DNA from: Thiopseudomonas sp.
Lineage (GTDB): Bacteria; Pseudomonadota; Gammaproteobacteria; Pseudomonadales; Pseudomonadaceae
Reading direction: 5' to 3'
DNA length: 42,561 nucleotides
Assembly: GCA_018384595.1 (NCBI GenBank)
Contig: JAHAYO010000119.1
Location: 1-42,561 of the forward strand
Position 1 is the stretch's first letter. Each line of letters begins with the position of its first letter. The notes below the pieces were generated by a model. It made no database searches. It was not told the DNA's origin and worked only from the letters and a program-made list of their open reading frames with translations. Below are positions 9,213-19,198 of this stretch, piece after piece. Made by a program: the position numbers and the translations under genes.

Positions 9213-10349
9213 ATGGCAGAAAACGAAAACGGCGCTGAAAAAAGCGAAGAACCCACCGCCAAACGCAAGCAGCAGGCGCGTGAAAAAGGCGAAATTGCCC
9301 GTTCGCGTGAGCTCAACACCCTAGCAATTCTGCTCGGCGGTACCGCTGGCATGCTGATTTTTGGCGCTCAGCTGGGTAGCAAAATCCTTGAGGTGATGCA
9401 GCAAAACTTTGATCTGCCCCGCGAGTTGCTCTACAGCGAGCGCCATATGGCGCTGCATTTGCTGTATGCCGCCAAAAGTGCTGCAGAAGGCATTTGGCCG
9501 CTGTTTTTGGTGCTGCTGCTGGCCGCCATCATCGGCCCCGTTGCATTAGGCGGTTTTCTCTTCACCATGGAACCGTTGACGCCCAAGTTCAGCCGGCTTA
9601 ATCCGCTGTCTGGCCTTAAGCGTATGTTTTCGGTGAAATCACTGGTTGAGCTGGTCAAGTCGCTGGCCAAGTTTCTGGTGGTGTTGATGGTGGCGTTGTT
9701 TGTACTGGCGCGGGCGCAGGATGGCCTGTTTGCCCTAGCACATCAGCCACTGGAATACGCCATTCTGTCCGCTATGCAAACCATAGGCTGGTGTGCACTA
9801 TGGATGGCCTGCGCCATGATCCTGATCGCTGCGGTGGATGTGCCATTCCAGCTGTGGGACAGCAATCAGAAGCTGAAGATGACCAAGCAAGAGGTCAAGG
9901 ACGAATTTAAAGACAGCGAAGGCAAACCCGAGGTCAAGGGCCGTATTCGCCGCCTGCAGATGGAAATGGCACAGCGACGCATGATGGAGTCGGTACCCGA
10001 TGCCGACGTGGTCATCACCAACCCCACGCACTTTTCCGTAGCGCTCAAATACGACGAACAGGGCAACCGTGCGCCGGTGCTGCTGGCTAAGGGTAACGAC
10101 CATCTGGCGCTTAAAATCCGCGAAATCGCCTCTCAACACCAGATTATCCTGCTGGAGTCGCCCCCCTTGGCGCGGGCGCTCTACTATTCGACCGAGCTGG
10201 ATGAAGAAATTCCGGCCGGACTGTATATGGCGGTGGCTCAGGTTTTGGCCTATGTCTATCAGTTGCGTCAGTTCCATGCTGGCAAGGGCAAACGGCCCAA
10301 ACCGCTGGGCGAGATGCCCATACCTGATGATTTGCGCCGTGATGAATAA
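9213..10349 (+). CDS. flhB: flagellar export gate protein and substrate-specificity switch FlhB
   Basis: Membrane protein of the export gate whose cytoplasmic domain cleaves itself to allow the hook-to-filament switch triggered by FliK. 378 residues: polar N-terminus (EKSEEPTAKRKQQAREKG), four transmembrane segments (about 35-210), then a cytoplasmic domain with the autocleavage motif NPTH at residues 270-273. It ends the flagellar run; flhA, usually next in Pseudomonas-like clusters within a few genes, is not in this window. Confidence 0.97.
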   Translation: MAENENGAEKSEEPTAKRKQQAREKGEIARSRELNTLAILLGGTAGMLIFGAQLGSKILEVMQQNFDLPRELLYSERHMALHLLYAAKSAAEGIWPLFLVLLLAAIIGPVALGGFLFTMEPLTPKFSRLNPLSGLKRMFSVKSLVELVKSLAKFLVVLMVALFVLARAQDGLFALAHQPLEYAILSAMQTIGWCALWMACAMILIAAVDVPFQLWDSNQKLKMTKQEVKDEFKDSEGKPEVKGRIRRLQMEMAQRRMMESVPDADVVITNPTHFSVALKYDEQGNRAPVLLAKGNDHLALKIREIASQHQIILLESPPLARALYYSTELDEEIPAGLYMAVAQVLAYVYQLRQFHAGKGKRPKPLGEMPIPDDLRRDE

Positions 10350-10354
10350 GCCGT

Positions 10355-10388
10355 GTTCAGCTGTGGTTCAGGGGCTATCTGGCATCAT
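10355..10388 (+). promoter_or_regulatory. PhoP box and -10 of the phoPQ promoter
   Basis: Two direct GTTCAG hexamers, 10355-10360 and 10366-10371, are separated by exactly five bases (CTGTG), the spacing of a PhoP box (TGTTTA/GTTCAG-N5-GTTCAG type). Eleven bases after the box lies CATCAT at 10383-10388, a 4/6 match to the -10 element, the usual arrangement in which PhoP replaces the -35. The ATG of phoP is 45 bases further on. Seen directly; autoregulation is inferred. Confidence 0.75.
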
Positions 10389-10433
10389 GCTGGGCCGCCC
10401 TTGGCGGTTGTCTGCTGATGAGGTGAGTGATCC

Positions 10434-11111
10434 ATGAAACTGCTGGTTGTTGAAGATGAGCCCTTGTTGCGCCATCACCTGCACACCCGTTTGGGTGAAG
10501 CCGGTCATAGGGTCAATGCGGTGGCCGATGCCGAGGCGGCGCTGGCTCTGCAACAGGGTAACCATCACGATCTGGCCATTATTGATCTGGGATTGCCGGG
10601 CATGGATGGGATGGCATTGATCCGCGAATTACGCGGTGCTGGCCACACGCTGCCGATCTTGATCCTAACCGCGCGCGGCAGCTGGCAACACAAGGTTGAA
10701 GGGCTGGCTGCCGGCGCGGATGATTATCTGGTCAAGCCTTTCCAGTTTGAAGAACTGGAAGCCCGCTTAAATGCGCTGCTGCGGCGCTCATCGGGCTTTG
10801 TGCAGGCACGGGTTAGCGCTGGCCCGTTAGAGCTGGACTTAAACCGCAAACAGGCCAGCATCCAAGACGCGGTGCTGACGCTGACGGCCTACGAGTACCG
10901 CATTCTTGAATACCTGATGCTCAATCACCAGCAGGTGATCACCAAAGAGCGCTTGATGGAGCAGCTGTATCCGGGCGAACAAGAGCGTGACCCCAATGTT
11001 ATCGAGGTGTTGATGGGCCGCCTGCGCCGTAAGCTGGAAGCCGGCGTGGGTTTTCGTCCGATCCAGACCGTGCGTGGGCAAGGGTATATTTTTGATGAGC
11101 CCTGCCAATGA
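10434..11111 (+). CDS. phoP: response regulator PhoP (OmpR family)
   Basis: DNA-binding response regulator of the Mg2+/cationic-peptide-sensing PhoPQ system. 225 residues: receiver domain (1-120) with the acidic pair E7-D8-E9, phospho-acceptor D51 in IIDLGLPGMDG, T78-type LTARG and K101 in VKPFQFEELEARL; then an OmpR-type winged helix (about 130-222) with VIEVLMGRLRRKLE as recognition helix. The sequence is close to the Pseudomonas PhoP as I know it. The start has AGGTGAGTG just upstream. The next gene overlaps its stop by four bases. The promoter carries a PhoP box. Confidence 0.92.
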   Translation: MKLLVVEDEPLLRHHLHTRLGEAGHRVNAVADAEAALALQQGNHHDLAIIDLGLPGMDGMALIRELRGAGHTLPILILTARGSWQHKVEGLAAGADDYLVKPFQFEELEARLNALLRRSSGFVQARVSAGPLELDLNRKQASIQDAVLTLTAYEYRILEYLMLNHQQVITKERLMEQLYPGEQERDPNVIEVLMGRLRRKLEAGVGFRPIQTVRGQGYIFDEPCQ

Positions 11112-12475
11112 AACACAGCGCAGTCCGCCATAGTTTTTCCCTGCGCACCCACCTGATGCTGGGGGCGGGCGGCATGGCCTGTGTGTTTCTGCTCGGGCTG
11201 TATCCGGCCCTGCAGCAGATTTTTACCCATGCGCTGGAACAGGCCATCGAGCAGCGCCTCTCTGCAGATGCCAGCGCGCTGGTGTCCGCTGCCCGGGTGG
11301 TGAACGGCCGGCTGCACATGCCGGACAAACTGCCCGATGAGGAGTTCCCGGTGTTGCCGGCCCGCCAGCTGGGCTACATTTACGACAGTACCGGCACGCT
11401 GGTGTGGCACTCGCGCTCGGCTGCTGGGCTAACGGTCGATTACCGCCCACGTTACGACGGCCGTGGCCATGTATTTACCCGCACGCGCAGTGCGCAAGGT
11501 CGCGAATATTTTCTGTATGACGTCGAAATTGACCTGCTGCGCGGCAACAGCGCGGCCTACAGCATTATTACCCTACAACCGGTGAGCGACTACCGTCAGC
11601 TCTATCGTCACCTCAGGCATCAGCTGTATGGCTGGCTGGCCGGATCAATGTTTGTATTGCTGGGTTTTCTCTGGCTGGGACTGGGCTGGGGCACCCGCAG
11701 CCTGCAACAAATCAGCCGCGAGTTGGACGAGGTAGAAAGCGGCCAGCGCGACTCACTGGGTGATGAGCACCCCACCGAAGTGTTGCGCCTAACCCGCTCG
11801 CTCAACCGGCTGCTGGACAGCGAACGCCGCCAGAGCAGCCGCTATAAACATTCTCTGGATGACTTGGCTCATAGCCTGAAAACCCCCTTAGCGGTCTTGC
11901 AGGGCGTGGGCGAAGTGCTGGCTCGCCAGCCGGCAAACAGCGAACTGGCGCAAACCTTGCAAACCCAGGTTGGGCGCATGAGCCAGCAGGTGGGCTATCA
12001 GCTGCAGCGCGCCAGTCTGCGCAAAAGCGGCCTGCTGCGCCATAGCGTAACGCTGGCAACGGTTATCCGGCCGGTGCTGGATGCGCTGGGCAAGGTCTAT
12101 GCCGACAAGCAGGTGCAGGTCGAACTGTGCTACCCAGATAACTTTAGGGTACCGCTGGAGCAAGCAGCGCTGTACGAGGTGCTGGGCAACCTGCTGGAAA
12201 ATGCGTACCGGTTGTGCCTAGGCCAGATTAGAATCAGCGCCGGTATGAATCAGAGCTATTGCGAGCTGCATATCGAAGATGACGGCCCAGGCGTTCCTGT
12301 TGACCAGCGCGAGCGTATTTTACAACGCGGCGAACGGCTGGATACACAAAATCCAGGGCAGGGCATAGGCACGGCGGTGGTCAAGGATATTTTGGACAGC
12401 TACGGCGGTCAGTTGCTGATTGAGGATTCCAGCCTAGGCGGAGCCAGTTTTCAACTGCGCTTACCGCTCTACTAA
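11108..12475 (+). CDS. phoQ: sensor histidine kinase PhoQ
   Basis: Membrane sensor kinase that phosphorylates PhoP. 455 residues: transmembrane segment at about 18-37, periplasmic sensor domain (about 40-180), second transmembrane segment (about 182-202), HAMP-like linker, H-box with phospho-accepting His in LDDLAHSLKTPL (about residue 258), and HATPase_c domain with N-box NLLENAYR, G1 DDGPGVP and G2 GQGIGTAVVKD. Translation is coupled to phoP through an ATGA overlap. The last 15 bases overlap the convergent sprT. Confidence 0.92.
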   Translation: MKHSAVRHSFSLRTHLMLGAGGMACVFLLGLYPALQQIFTHALEQAIEQRLSADASALVSAARVVNGRLHMPDKLPDEEFPVLPARQLGYIYDSTGTLVWHSRSAAGLTVDYRPRYDGRGHVFTRTRSAQGREYFLYDVEIDLLRGNSAAYSIITLQPVSDYRQLYRHLRHQLYGWLAGSMFVLLGFLWLGLGWGTRSLQQISRELDEVESGQRDSLGDEHPTEVLRLTRSLNRLLDSERRQSSRYKHSLDDLAHSLKTPLAVLQGVGEVLARQPANSELAQTLQTQVGRMSQQVGYQLQRASLRKSGLLRHSVTLATVIRPVLDALGKVYADKQVQVELCYPDNFRVPLEQAALYEVLGNLLENAYRLCLGQIRISAGMNQSYCELHIEDDGPGVPVDQRERILQRGERLDTQNPGQGIGTAVVKDILDSYGGQLLIEDSSLGGASFQLRLPLY

Positions 12476-12961
12476 CTTGCGTTCAACACGGCCACTAAAA
12501 CTCAACGACCCCTTGCAATGGCGGCACACATAGCCATAGCCGCGCAGAACCCGTGCATGCCGCTGGCCGCTGAGGCCGTGCTCGCGGCATGAACAGGCAT
12601 AGGCATACAGAGTTTTCCATACCGGCGGCAGCTTATAGGTATGACAACGCTGCGCCGGCAGGCCGAATACTGCCGTCATGATTGCTTGCCACTGCGGCCC
12701 ATGGGGCTGGATGCCACCGCCATATAGCTGATGGGCAACCAAATGGGCAACCTCGTGAGGCACGGTCTGCTGTAAAAAGTGCTCGCGATTTTCTTGATAG
12801 AGCAGAGCGTTAAAACGCAACAGATTGCGTTGCAAGTGCGCAGTACCGGCCGCTTTACCACGCAGGGCGAAATTGACCTGTGGCCGACTAAAGGTGCGGT
12901 CAAAATAGCGTTCAGCTTGCTGATAGCAGGCTTCAACCTTATTGAATACATCAACGGGCAT
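12461..12961 (-). CDS. sprT: SprT-family zinc protease-like protein
   Basis: 166-residue SprT protein. The zinc-metalloprotease motif HEVAH (T-V-P-H-E-V-A-H-L-V-A-H) sits near residue 80, and a C-terminal zinc ribbon is formed by CSC and CRHC. Eukaryotic Spartan relatives cut DNA-protein crosslinks; the role of bacterial SprT is not settled. I start at the ATG at 12961 (MPVDVFNKVEACYQQAE), which matches Pseudomonas SprT N-termini, rather than the TTG 15 bases upstream. It converges on phoQ with a short overlap. Confidence 0.88.
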   Translation of the reverse strand: MPVDVFNKVEACYQQAERYFDRTFSRPQVNFALRGKAAGTAHLQRNLLRFNALLYQENREHFLQQTVPHEVAHLVAHQLYGGGIQPHGPQWQAIMTAVFGLPAQRCHTYKLPPVWKTLYAYACSCREHGLSGQRHARVLRGYGYVCRHCKGSLSFSGRVERKLVER

Positions 12962-13088
12962 AGCAGTTACCGACAAAAAACAGCGGGCAGTATAAGTGTG
13001 CCGGACATAAGCGCCAATGTTTGGCTGGTTAGGGGCCGCATTCGATGCGGGCGGTTTCTTTGATCCAGTTCAGCAAATGTGTGCAATA

Positions 13089-13119
13089 TTGGCGAATTTT
13101 TATATAAATTAGGTATAAT
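13089..13119 (+). promoter_or_regulatory. sigma-70-type promoter of the HDOD gene
   Basis: A perfect TATAAT at 13114-13119 lies in an AT-rich stretch 44 bases before the GTG start. A TTGGCG at 13089-13094 (4/6 to TTGACA) precedes it, with a long 19-base spacer. The -10 is convincing; the -35 less so. Confidence 0.5.
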
Positions 13120-13163
13120 TATTGGCTGACTGCCGACTCTGGCTGTTGATTCAGGAGAACACA

Positions 13164-13994
13164 GTGAAGGAACGTGCTTTGCAGTTGTTGAAGGTCATTG
13201 AAGCCGATATCGCCAATAACCGGATGATTTTGCCTTCCCTGCCCGAGGTAGCGGTGCGCGTACGCCAGATGGTCAACAACCCGGACTGCAGCATACCCAC
13301 GCTGGAGCAGCAAATTACCAAAGATGCGGCCATGACCGCCCGTTTGCTCAAGGTGGCCAACAGTTCGGCGATGTCACGTGGCACCACGGTGCGCTCGTTG
13401 CATCAGGCCATTCTTAACCTAGGTTTTGGCCTGGTAGGCTCGCTGGTCACCCAGATGGCCATTTTGCAAACCATGAGCAAAAGCCGTGATGTGGGCCGTC
13501 TGGAAGGCTTTGTTGCCAGCAGCCTGCGGGTCAGCTCGCTGTGCCATTCAATTGCCAGTCAATTTTCGCACCTCGATGCGGAACTGGCATCATTGGGTGG
13601 GCTGCTGCATGACATTGGCAAGCTGCCGCTGCGCGAGTTTTTATATAAAAACCCCGAATTTACTGTGGATGAGCGCTTGCAACTGGAGCTGATTCTGCAC
13701 CCCTATGTGGGCGCGATTTTACTCAAACACTGGCAAATGGGCAGTGAACTGGTGGAAATGGCCTTTTTCCATGAACGGGTCATGCGCAACAGCCCCGGTG
13801 AAGCCCCCGACTATGTGGATGTGGTGATCGCCGCCAACCTGATGCACTACGGTGTCGAACAAGGCCGTTATCACAAATATGGCGATGAACCGATTCCTGC
13901 CCTGCAAAAATGCATTCGCCAAGAGCAACTGGCGGTGCTGGAAGGTACCATTGAGCAGCGCATGGAAATGGCGCTGGCCCTGATTGAAAACTGA
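13164..13994 (+). CDS. HDOD-domain signalling protein
   Basis: 276-residue single-domain HDOD protein. HDOD proteins are non-enzymatic or degenerate relatives of HD phosphohydrolases and act in signalling, often tied to motility, c-di-GMP or natural competence. Here the HD pair is present (LLHDIGKL, H149-D150), which is not always so. The helical HDOD core spans about 20-215, with LPSLPEVAVRVRQMV at its start. I chose the GTG at 13164, six bases after AGGAG; the frame continues upstream but without a ribosome site. It is preceded by a strong TATAAT and followed, 81 bases later, by psrA. Confidence 0.85.
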   Translation: MKERALQLLKVIEADIANNRMILPSLPEVAVRVRQMVNNPDCSIPTLEQQITKDAAMTARLLKVANSSAMSRGTTVRSLHQAILNLGFGLVGSLVTQMAILQTMSKSRDVGRLEGFVASSLRVSSLCHSIASQFSHLDAELASLGGLLHDIGKLPLREFLYKNPEFTVDERLQLELILHPYVGAILLKHWQMGSELVEMAFFHERVMRNSPGEAPDYVDVVIAANLMHYGVEQGRYHKYGDEPIPALQKCIRQEQLAVLEGTIEQRMEMALALIEN

Positions 13995-14039
13995 TACCTG
14001 AGCCTACTATACCCCGCGCATGCTTTGCCGTAAGATCAG

Positions 14040-14059
14040 GTTCAAACAAATGTTTGAAC
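14040..14059 (+). promoter_or_regulatory. PsrA operator (autoregulatory palindrome)
   Basis: A near-perfect palindrome: 9-base arms GTTCAAACA and TGTTTGAAC around a central AA. It contains CAAAC-N3-TGTTTG, fitting the published PsrA consensus (G/C)AAAC-N2-4-GTTT(G/C). It ends 16 bases before the psrA ATG, so a bound repressor would block transcription or early elongation. The site is seen; its use by PsrA is inferred from the match. Confidence 0.78.
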
Positions 14060-14075
14060 TTGGCAGGGTGTATGC

Positions 14076-14765
14076 ATGGCGCAATCCGATACGGTAGAAC
14101 GCATTCTCGATGCAGCTGAAAGCCTGTTTGCAGAAAAAGGCTTTGCTGAAACCTCTCTACGCCAGATCACCGGCAAGGCCGGTGTCAATTTGGCGGCAGT
14201 CAACTATCACTTTGGCTCAAAAAAATCACTGATTCAGGCCGTGTTTGCCCGTTTTCTAGACCCGTTCTGCGAAAGTATGGAACAGGCGCTGGAGCAACGT
14301 CGCGTTCTCGACGCAGCAGCTCAGGATTTGGAATCGCTACTGCGTCTGTTGATTGAGCAAACACTGTCGCTGACACCACGCAGCGGGCAGGATTTATCGA
14401 TTTTCATGCGCCTGCTCGGGCTGGCCTTTACGCAAAGCCAAGGGCATCTGCGGCGTTTTCTCAACGAGCGTTACGGTACCCTGTGGCGGCGCTATATGGG
14501 GCTTTTGCAGCAAACGGCACCGCAAATTTCGCCGGCTGAGTTGTTCTGGCGGGTACATTTCATGATTGGCACAGTGGCGTTCAGCATGTCGGGTATCAAG
14601 GCGCTGCGCGCCATCAGTGAATCGGACTTTGCGGCCAAGGTGTCTACCGAGCAGGTTATGCACCTGATGCTGCCTTTCCTTGCCGCCGGTATGCAGGCGC
14701 CGGGCAGTGGCCAACCCTTACTGCCCCCAACAGCCGATAAAAAGGCAGATATAGATGCAGATTGA
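14076..14765 (+). CDS. psrA: TetR-family regulator PsrA
   Basis: Fatty-acid-responsive TetR-family regulator; in Pseudomonas PsrA is released by long-chain fatty acids, represses itself and fatty-acid oxidation genes and activates rpoS. 229 residues: N-terminal helix-turn-helix (about 8-55; ITGKAGVNLAAVNYHFGSKKSL) and a ligand-binding domain with the PsrA-specific stretches DLSIFMRLLGLAF and WRVHFMIGTVAFSMSGIKALRAI. The palindrome 16 bases upstream fits its own operator. Its 3' end overlaps the next gene by 11 bases, so it is probably co-transcribed with the YkuD enzyme and nagZ. Confidence 0.92.
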   Translation: MAQSDTVERILDAAESLFAEKGFAETSLRQITGKAGVNLAAVNYHFGSKKSLIQAVFARFLDPFCESMEQALEQRRVLDAAAQDLESLLRLLIEQTLSLTPRSGQDLSIFMRLLGLAFTQSQGHLRRFLNERYGTLWRRYMGLLQQTAPQISPAELFWRVHFMIGTVAFSMSGIKALRAISESDFAAKVSTEQVMHLMLPFLAAGMQAPGSGQPLLPPTADKKADIDAD

Positions 14766-15240
14766 GCAGCTGCGGGTGTCCATCAGCGAGCAACGCATGA
14801 TTGCCTACCGCAACGGACACCCAGTCAAGGACTACCCTATCTCCACAGCGCTAGCTGGGCCAGGCGAGCAAAAAAACTCCGGTTGTACCCCGCGGGGCGA
14901 GCATTATATTCGTGCTCGGATAGGTCACGGCTTGCCGCTTTATGCGGTATTGCGCGGCAGGCGTTGGACCGGCGAAATTTGTACGCCCGAACTGTACCGG
15001 CAACAGCCAGAGCGCGACTGGATTCTAACCCGCATCCTCTGGTTAAGCGGCTGCGAACTGGGTCATAATCGCCTTGGCAACGTCGATACCTTCCAGCGTT
15101 ACATCTACATTCACGGTACCCCTGAAGTAGAGCGCTTGGGACAGCCCGTATCCCATGGCTGCATCCGCATGGATAACCACGAGCTGATCGAGCTTTTCAA
15201 TCAAGTGACAGCCGGCACTCGGGTACTAATCCGCGAATAA
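14755..15240 (+). CDS. YkuD-domain L,D-transpeptidase/L,D-carboxypeptidase without signal peptide
   Basis: 161 residues, almost all one YkuD domain. The catalytic signature is clear: H120-G in YIHGTPEVERLGQPVSHGC, and S133-H134-G135-C136 with IRM following. YkuD enzymes normally act in the periplasm on peptidoglycan cross-links, but this protein starts MQIEQLRVSISEQRMIAYR with no signal peptide or membrane anchor. Cytoplasmic YkuD proteins such as Acinetobacter ElsL act as L,D-carboxypeptidases that trim recycled tetrapeptides. The neighbour nagZ, a cytosolic muropeptide-recycling enzyme 36 bases downstream, supports that reading. The start overlaps psrA by 11 bases. Catalytic class is certain, substrate inferred. 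Confidence 0.82.
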   Translation: MQIEQLRVSISEQRMIAYRNGHPVKDYPISTALAGPGEQKNSGCTPRGEHYIRARIGHGLPLYAVLRGRRWTGEICTPELYRQQPERDWILTRILWLSGCELGHNRLGNVDTFQRYIYIHGTPEVERLGQPVSHGCIRMDNHELIELFNQVTAGTRVLIRE

Positions 15241-15276
15241 CCTGATCGGTTGTCAACAGGCAAGGAAACAACATCA

Positions 15277-17023
<1,747 letters not shown>

Positions 17024-17043
17024 TAGCCTAATAAAGGTAAAGG

Positions 17044-17070
17044 GCAGCTGTAGGCTAGTCCTGCAGCTGC
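17044..17070. terminator. Hairpin between convergent MTIP and adenylate cyclase genes
   Basis: Arms GCAGCTGTAGG (17044-17054) and CCTGCAGCTGC (17060-17070) pair over 11 positions with one G-U wobble, loop of five bases that includes the cyclase stop codon. Downstream of the cyclase on the minus strand the sequence is pyrimidine-rich (CCCTTTACCTTT) but has no strict U-tract. Possible bidirectional terminator. Confidence 0.4.
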
Positions 17071-18464
17071 TCCAGCGCTTGGTTGAGGGCGTTAACCACG
17101 CTTTCGATATCCTCAAGGCGCAGATTGACCGCATCCAACTGCATGGAAAACCCCGGAATCTCGTGCGCTAGGTAACTACGCGCAGGCCCCAGATCACGGC
17201 GATAGTCCACCACCTGATAAATAGAAACCGGGCGGGCAAAGCCCTTGACCTGAATATGGCCCTTATCGCGACCCATGATTTCGTCTTTGATCAGGGTATA
17301 GGTTTCTGCCGATATCAGAATTTCATCGGCCCCCGCTGCGCTTTCCAGCCTACTGGCCAGATTGACCTCACGCCCGATCACGGTGTAATCCAGTCGCGAT
17401 TCGGCACCAAAGGTACCCACGGTGCAGTAGCCGGTATTTAGGCCCATGCGTATTTCCAAGCGTTTGTGAATGCCCATTGCCTGCCAACGTTGGCGCAGCG
17501 TACGCATGTGTTTGCGCATTTCGATGGCCATGGATACCGCAGCCATGGCGTCATGCTTGGCCCCACGGCTCTGGCCATCGCCAAAAAACACCATGATGCA
17601 GTCACCAATAAATTTATCGACCGTGCCGCCATGTTTGAGGGCAATGGATGTCATATCGCTGAGGTAGCCGTTAAGAATTTCTGCTAGGTCTTCAGGCTCC
17701 ATTTCTTCCGACAGGTCGGTAAAACCCTTGATATCGGAAAAAAACACCGTCAGTTTTTTGCGCTGGGTTTTCAGCAGGGGTTTACCGGAACCACTGCGCG
17801 AGAAGGTCATTTGCCAGACCTGGGGCGACAGGTAACGGGCCAAGTCACGCGCCAGGTGGGTGTGCTTGCTTTCGATGGTGGCCAGCTCTTGCTGCACGGC
17901 ATCGGCCTTTTGGTTGTGTGTACGTAACTGGCAAGCCGCCAGCGCCAGTTGCAGCACCAGCAGCACCAGGCTAAGCACAGTGATGGCAATTGGCGTTTCA
18001 AGCGATAACGGCACGCCGGCAATCAGGGCAAAACAGGCACCTGCTGCAAGAGCAACCAGCGCCAGCATGGCATGCCATGCATCGCTGCGCAGCAGGATAT
18101 AAAACACAAGCAAGCACAGCTGCGACAGGGTAGGCACCAGTGAAAAGCCCATGAAACCCGCTGCCAGTCCGAGGTGAACCGCATCACCCACTAACAGTCC
18201 CCAGTTGAGCCGGGCAAGCGGATACGCCAGCTTGCGGTTCAGCCAGTAAACGACAAGCTGGCTCAGGTGCGGATACACCAGCAGATACAAAGCAAAGCTG
18301 CCGGCAGCGGCAGTGAAATGCCCTTCAAATAGGCCAAATCCCAGCGTTAGGCACAGAGCCAGATAGCCAAGGATACGCTGGGGGTAAATACTGGCATCGG
18401 AGCGACGCAAGGCATTGCCGCGCCAAAATGTATGCCAATTTATAAGAGCATGTTCTGCTTGCAT
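17055..18464 (-). CDS. cyaB: membrane-bound class III adenylate cyclase (CyaB type, MASE2)
   Basis: 469 residues: an N-terminal MASE2-like sensor of about six transmembrane segments (about 29-185), a short coiled linker rich in Q and E (about 190-225), and a class III cyclase domain (about 235-410) with the metal-binding SDIKGFT and GDCIMVFFGD motifs and RMGLNTGYCTVGTFG. This matches the Pseudomonas CyaB architecture, which makes cAMP for the regulator Vfr. Substrate specificity (ATP rather than GTP) is inferred from family. The start has no strong Shine-Dalgarno. It diverges from the nitroreductase gene. Confidence 0.9.
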   Translation of the reverse strand: MQAEHALINWHTFWRGNALRRSDASIYPQRILGYLALCLTLGFGLFEGHFTAAAGSFALYLLVYPHLSQLVVYWLNRKLAYPLARLNWGLLVGDAVHLGLAAGFMGFSLVPTLSQLCLLVFYILLRSDAWHAMLALVALAAGACFALIAGVPLSLETPIAITVLSLVLLVLQLALAACQLRTHNQKADAVQQELATIESKHTHLARDLARYLSPQVWQMTFSRSGSGKPLLKTQRKKLTVFFSDIKGFTDLSEEMEPEDLAEILNGYLSDMTSIALKHGGTVDKFIGDCIMVFFGDGQSRGAKHDAMAAVSMAIEMRKHMRTLRQRWQAMGIHKRLEIRMGLNTGYCTVGTFGAESRLDYTVIGREVNLASRLESAAGADEILISAETYTLIKDEIMGRDKGHIQVKGFARPVSIYQVVDYRRDLGPARSYLAHEIPGFSMQLDAVNLRLEDIESVVNALNQALEQLQD

Positions 18465-18634
18465 CGTCAGGACAGGTCGGGATGGGGTTACGGGAATGGC
18501 ACCCAGAACGCCGCTGGCGTCTGCGGAGTGCTACACTGGCTTCAACGTTTAATACCCGCAAATTATACAGCGTATTAACGCTAATAAAATTTATTATAGG
18601 TTTACATGATCTTTATCAGTAAGCGAGCACTGCC

Positions 18635-19198
18635 ATGAACCAAGCCTTACAGCTGCTGTTAGAACGCACGTCCTGCCCACGCCTGCAACAGCCTGCGCCA
18701 GATGCGGCGCAACTTGAACTGATGTTTCGTGCCGCCATGCGAGCGCCAGATCATGCCCAGCTACGCCCTTGGCGTTTTCTGGTTATTGAAGGGCAGGGGC
18801 TGCAGGCATTGGGCGATCTGTATGCCACCGCCCTGTTGCACAGCACACCGGATGCCAGCGCCGAGCAGCTTAAGCGCGCACGCAGTATGCCCCTGCGCGC
18901 GCCCATGATTGTGGTACTAATTACCCGTTTGCAGTCACACCCCAAGGTGCCGGAGTACGAACAGCTGATTGCGGCGGGTTGCGCAGGACACAGTATTTTG
19001 CTGGCAGCTCAGGCCATGGGATTGGGTGCATTTTGGCGTTCGGGTGAATTTTGCGAACACGACCGTGTTGCTGCGGGGCTAGGCCTGCAGGCTGACGAGC
19101 GTTTGATTGGCTTTATATACCTCGGCACGCCCGCCCAGCCGGTCAAGGCTGGCGCAGGGTTGGAGCCGGCTGATTTTGTTAGCCGCTGGCCTGTTTAA
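18635..19198 (+). CDS. NAD(P)H nitroreductase family protein (YdjA type)
   Basis: 187-residue single-domain flavoprotein of the nitroreductase fold, the length of E. coli YdjA. R-A-P-D-H-A-Q-L-R-P-W-R-F (about 36-48) is the FMN-binding pattern; the C-terminal part has AGHSILLAAQAMGLGAFWRSG, the second FMN/dimer region. Physiological substrate unknown. The promoter region (18465-18634) is AT-rich near the gene and shared with the divergent cyclase gene; a small inverted repeat AGCGT/ACGCT lies at 18569-18582. Its last 20 bases overlap the convergent kinase gene. Confidence 0.85.
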   Translation: MNQALQLLLERTSCPRLQQPAPDAAQLELMFRAAMRAPDHAQLRPWRFLVIEGQGLQALGDLYATALLHSTPDASAEQLKRARSMPLRAPMIVVLITRLQSHPKVPEYEQLIAAGCAGHSILLAAQAMGLGAFWRSGEFCEHDRVAAGLGLQADERLIGFIYLGTPAQPVKAGAGLEPADFVSRWPV

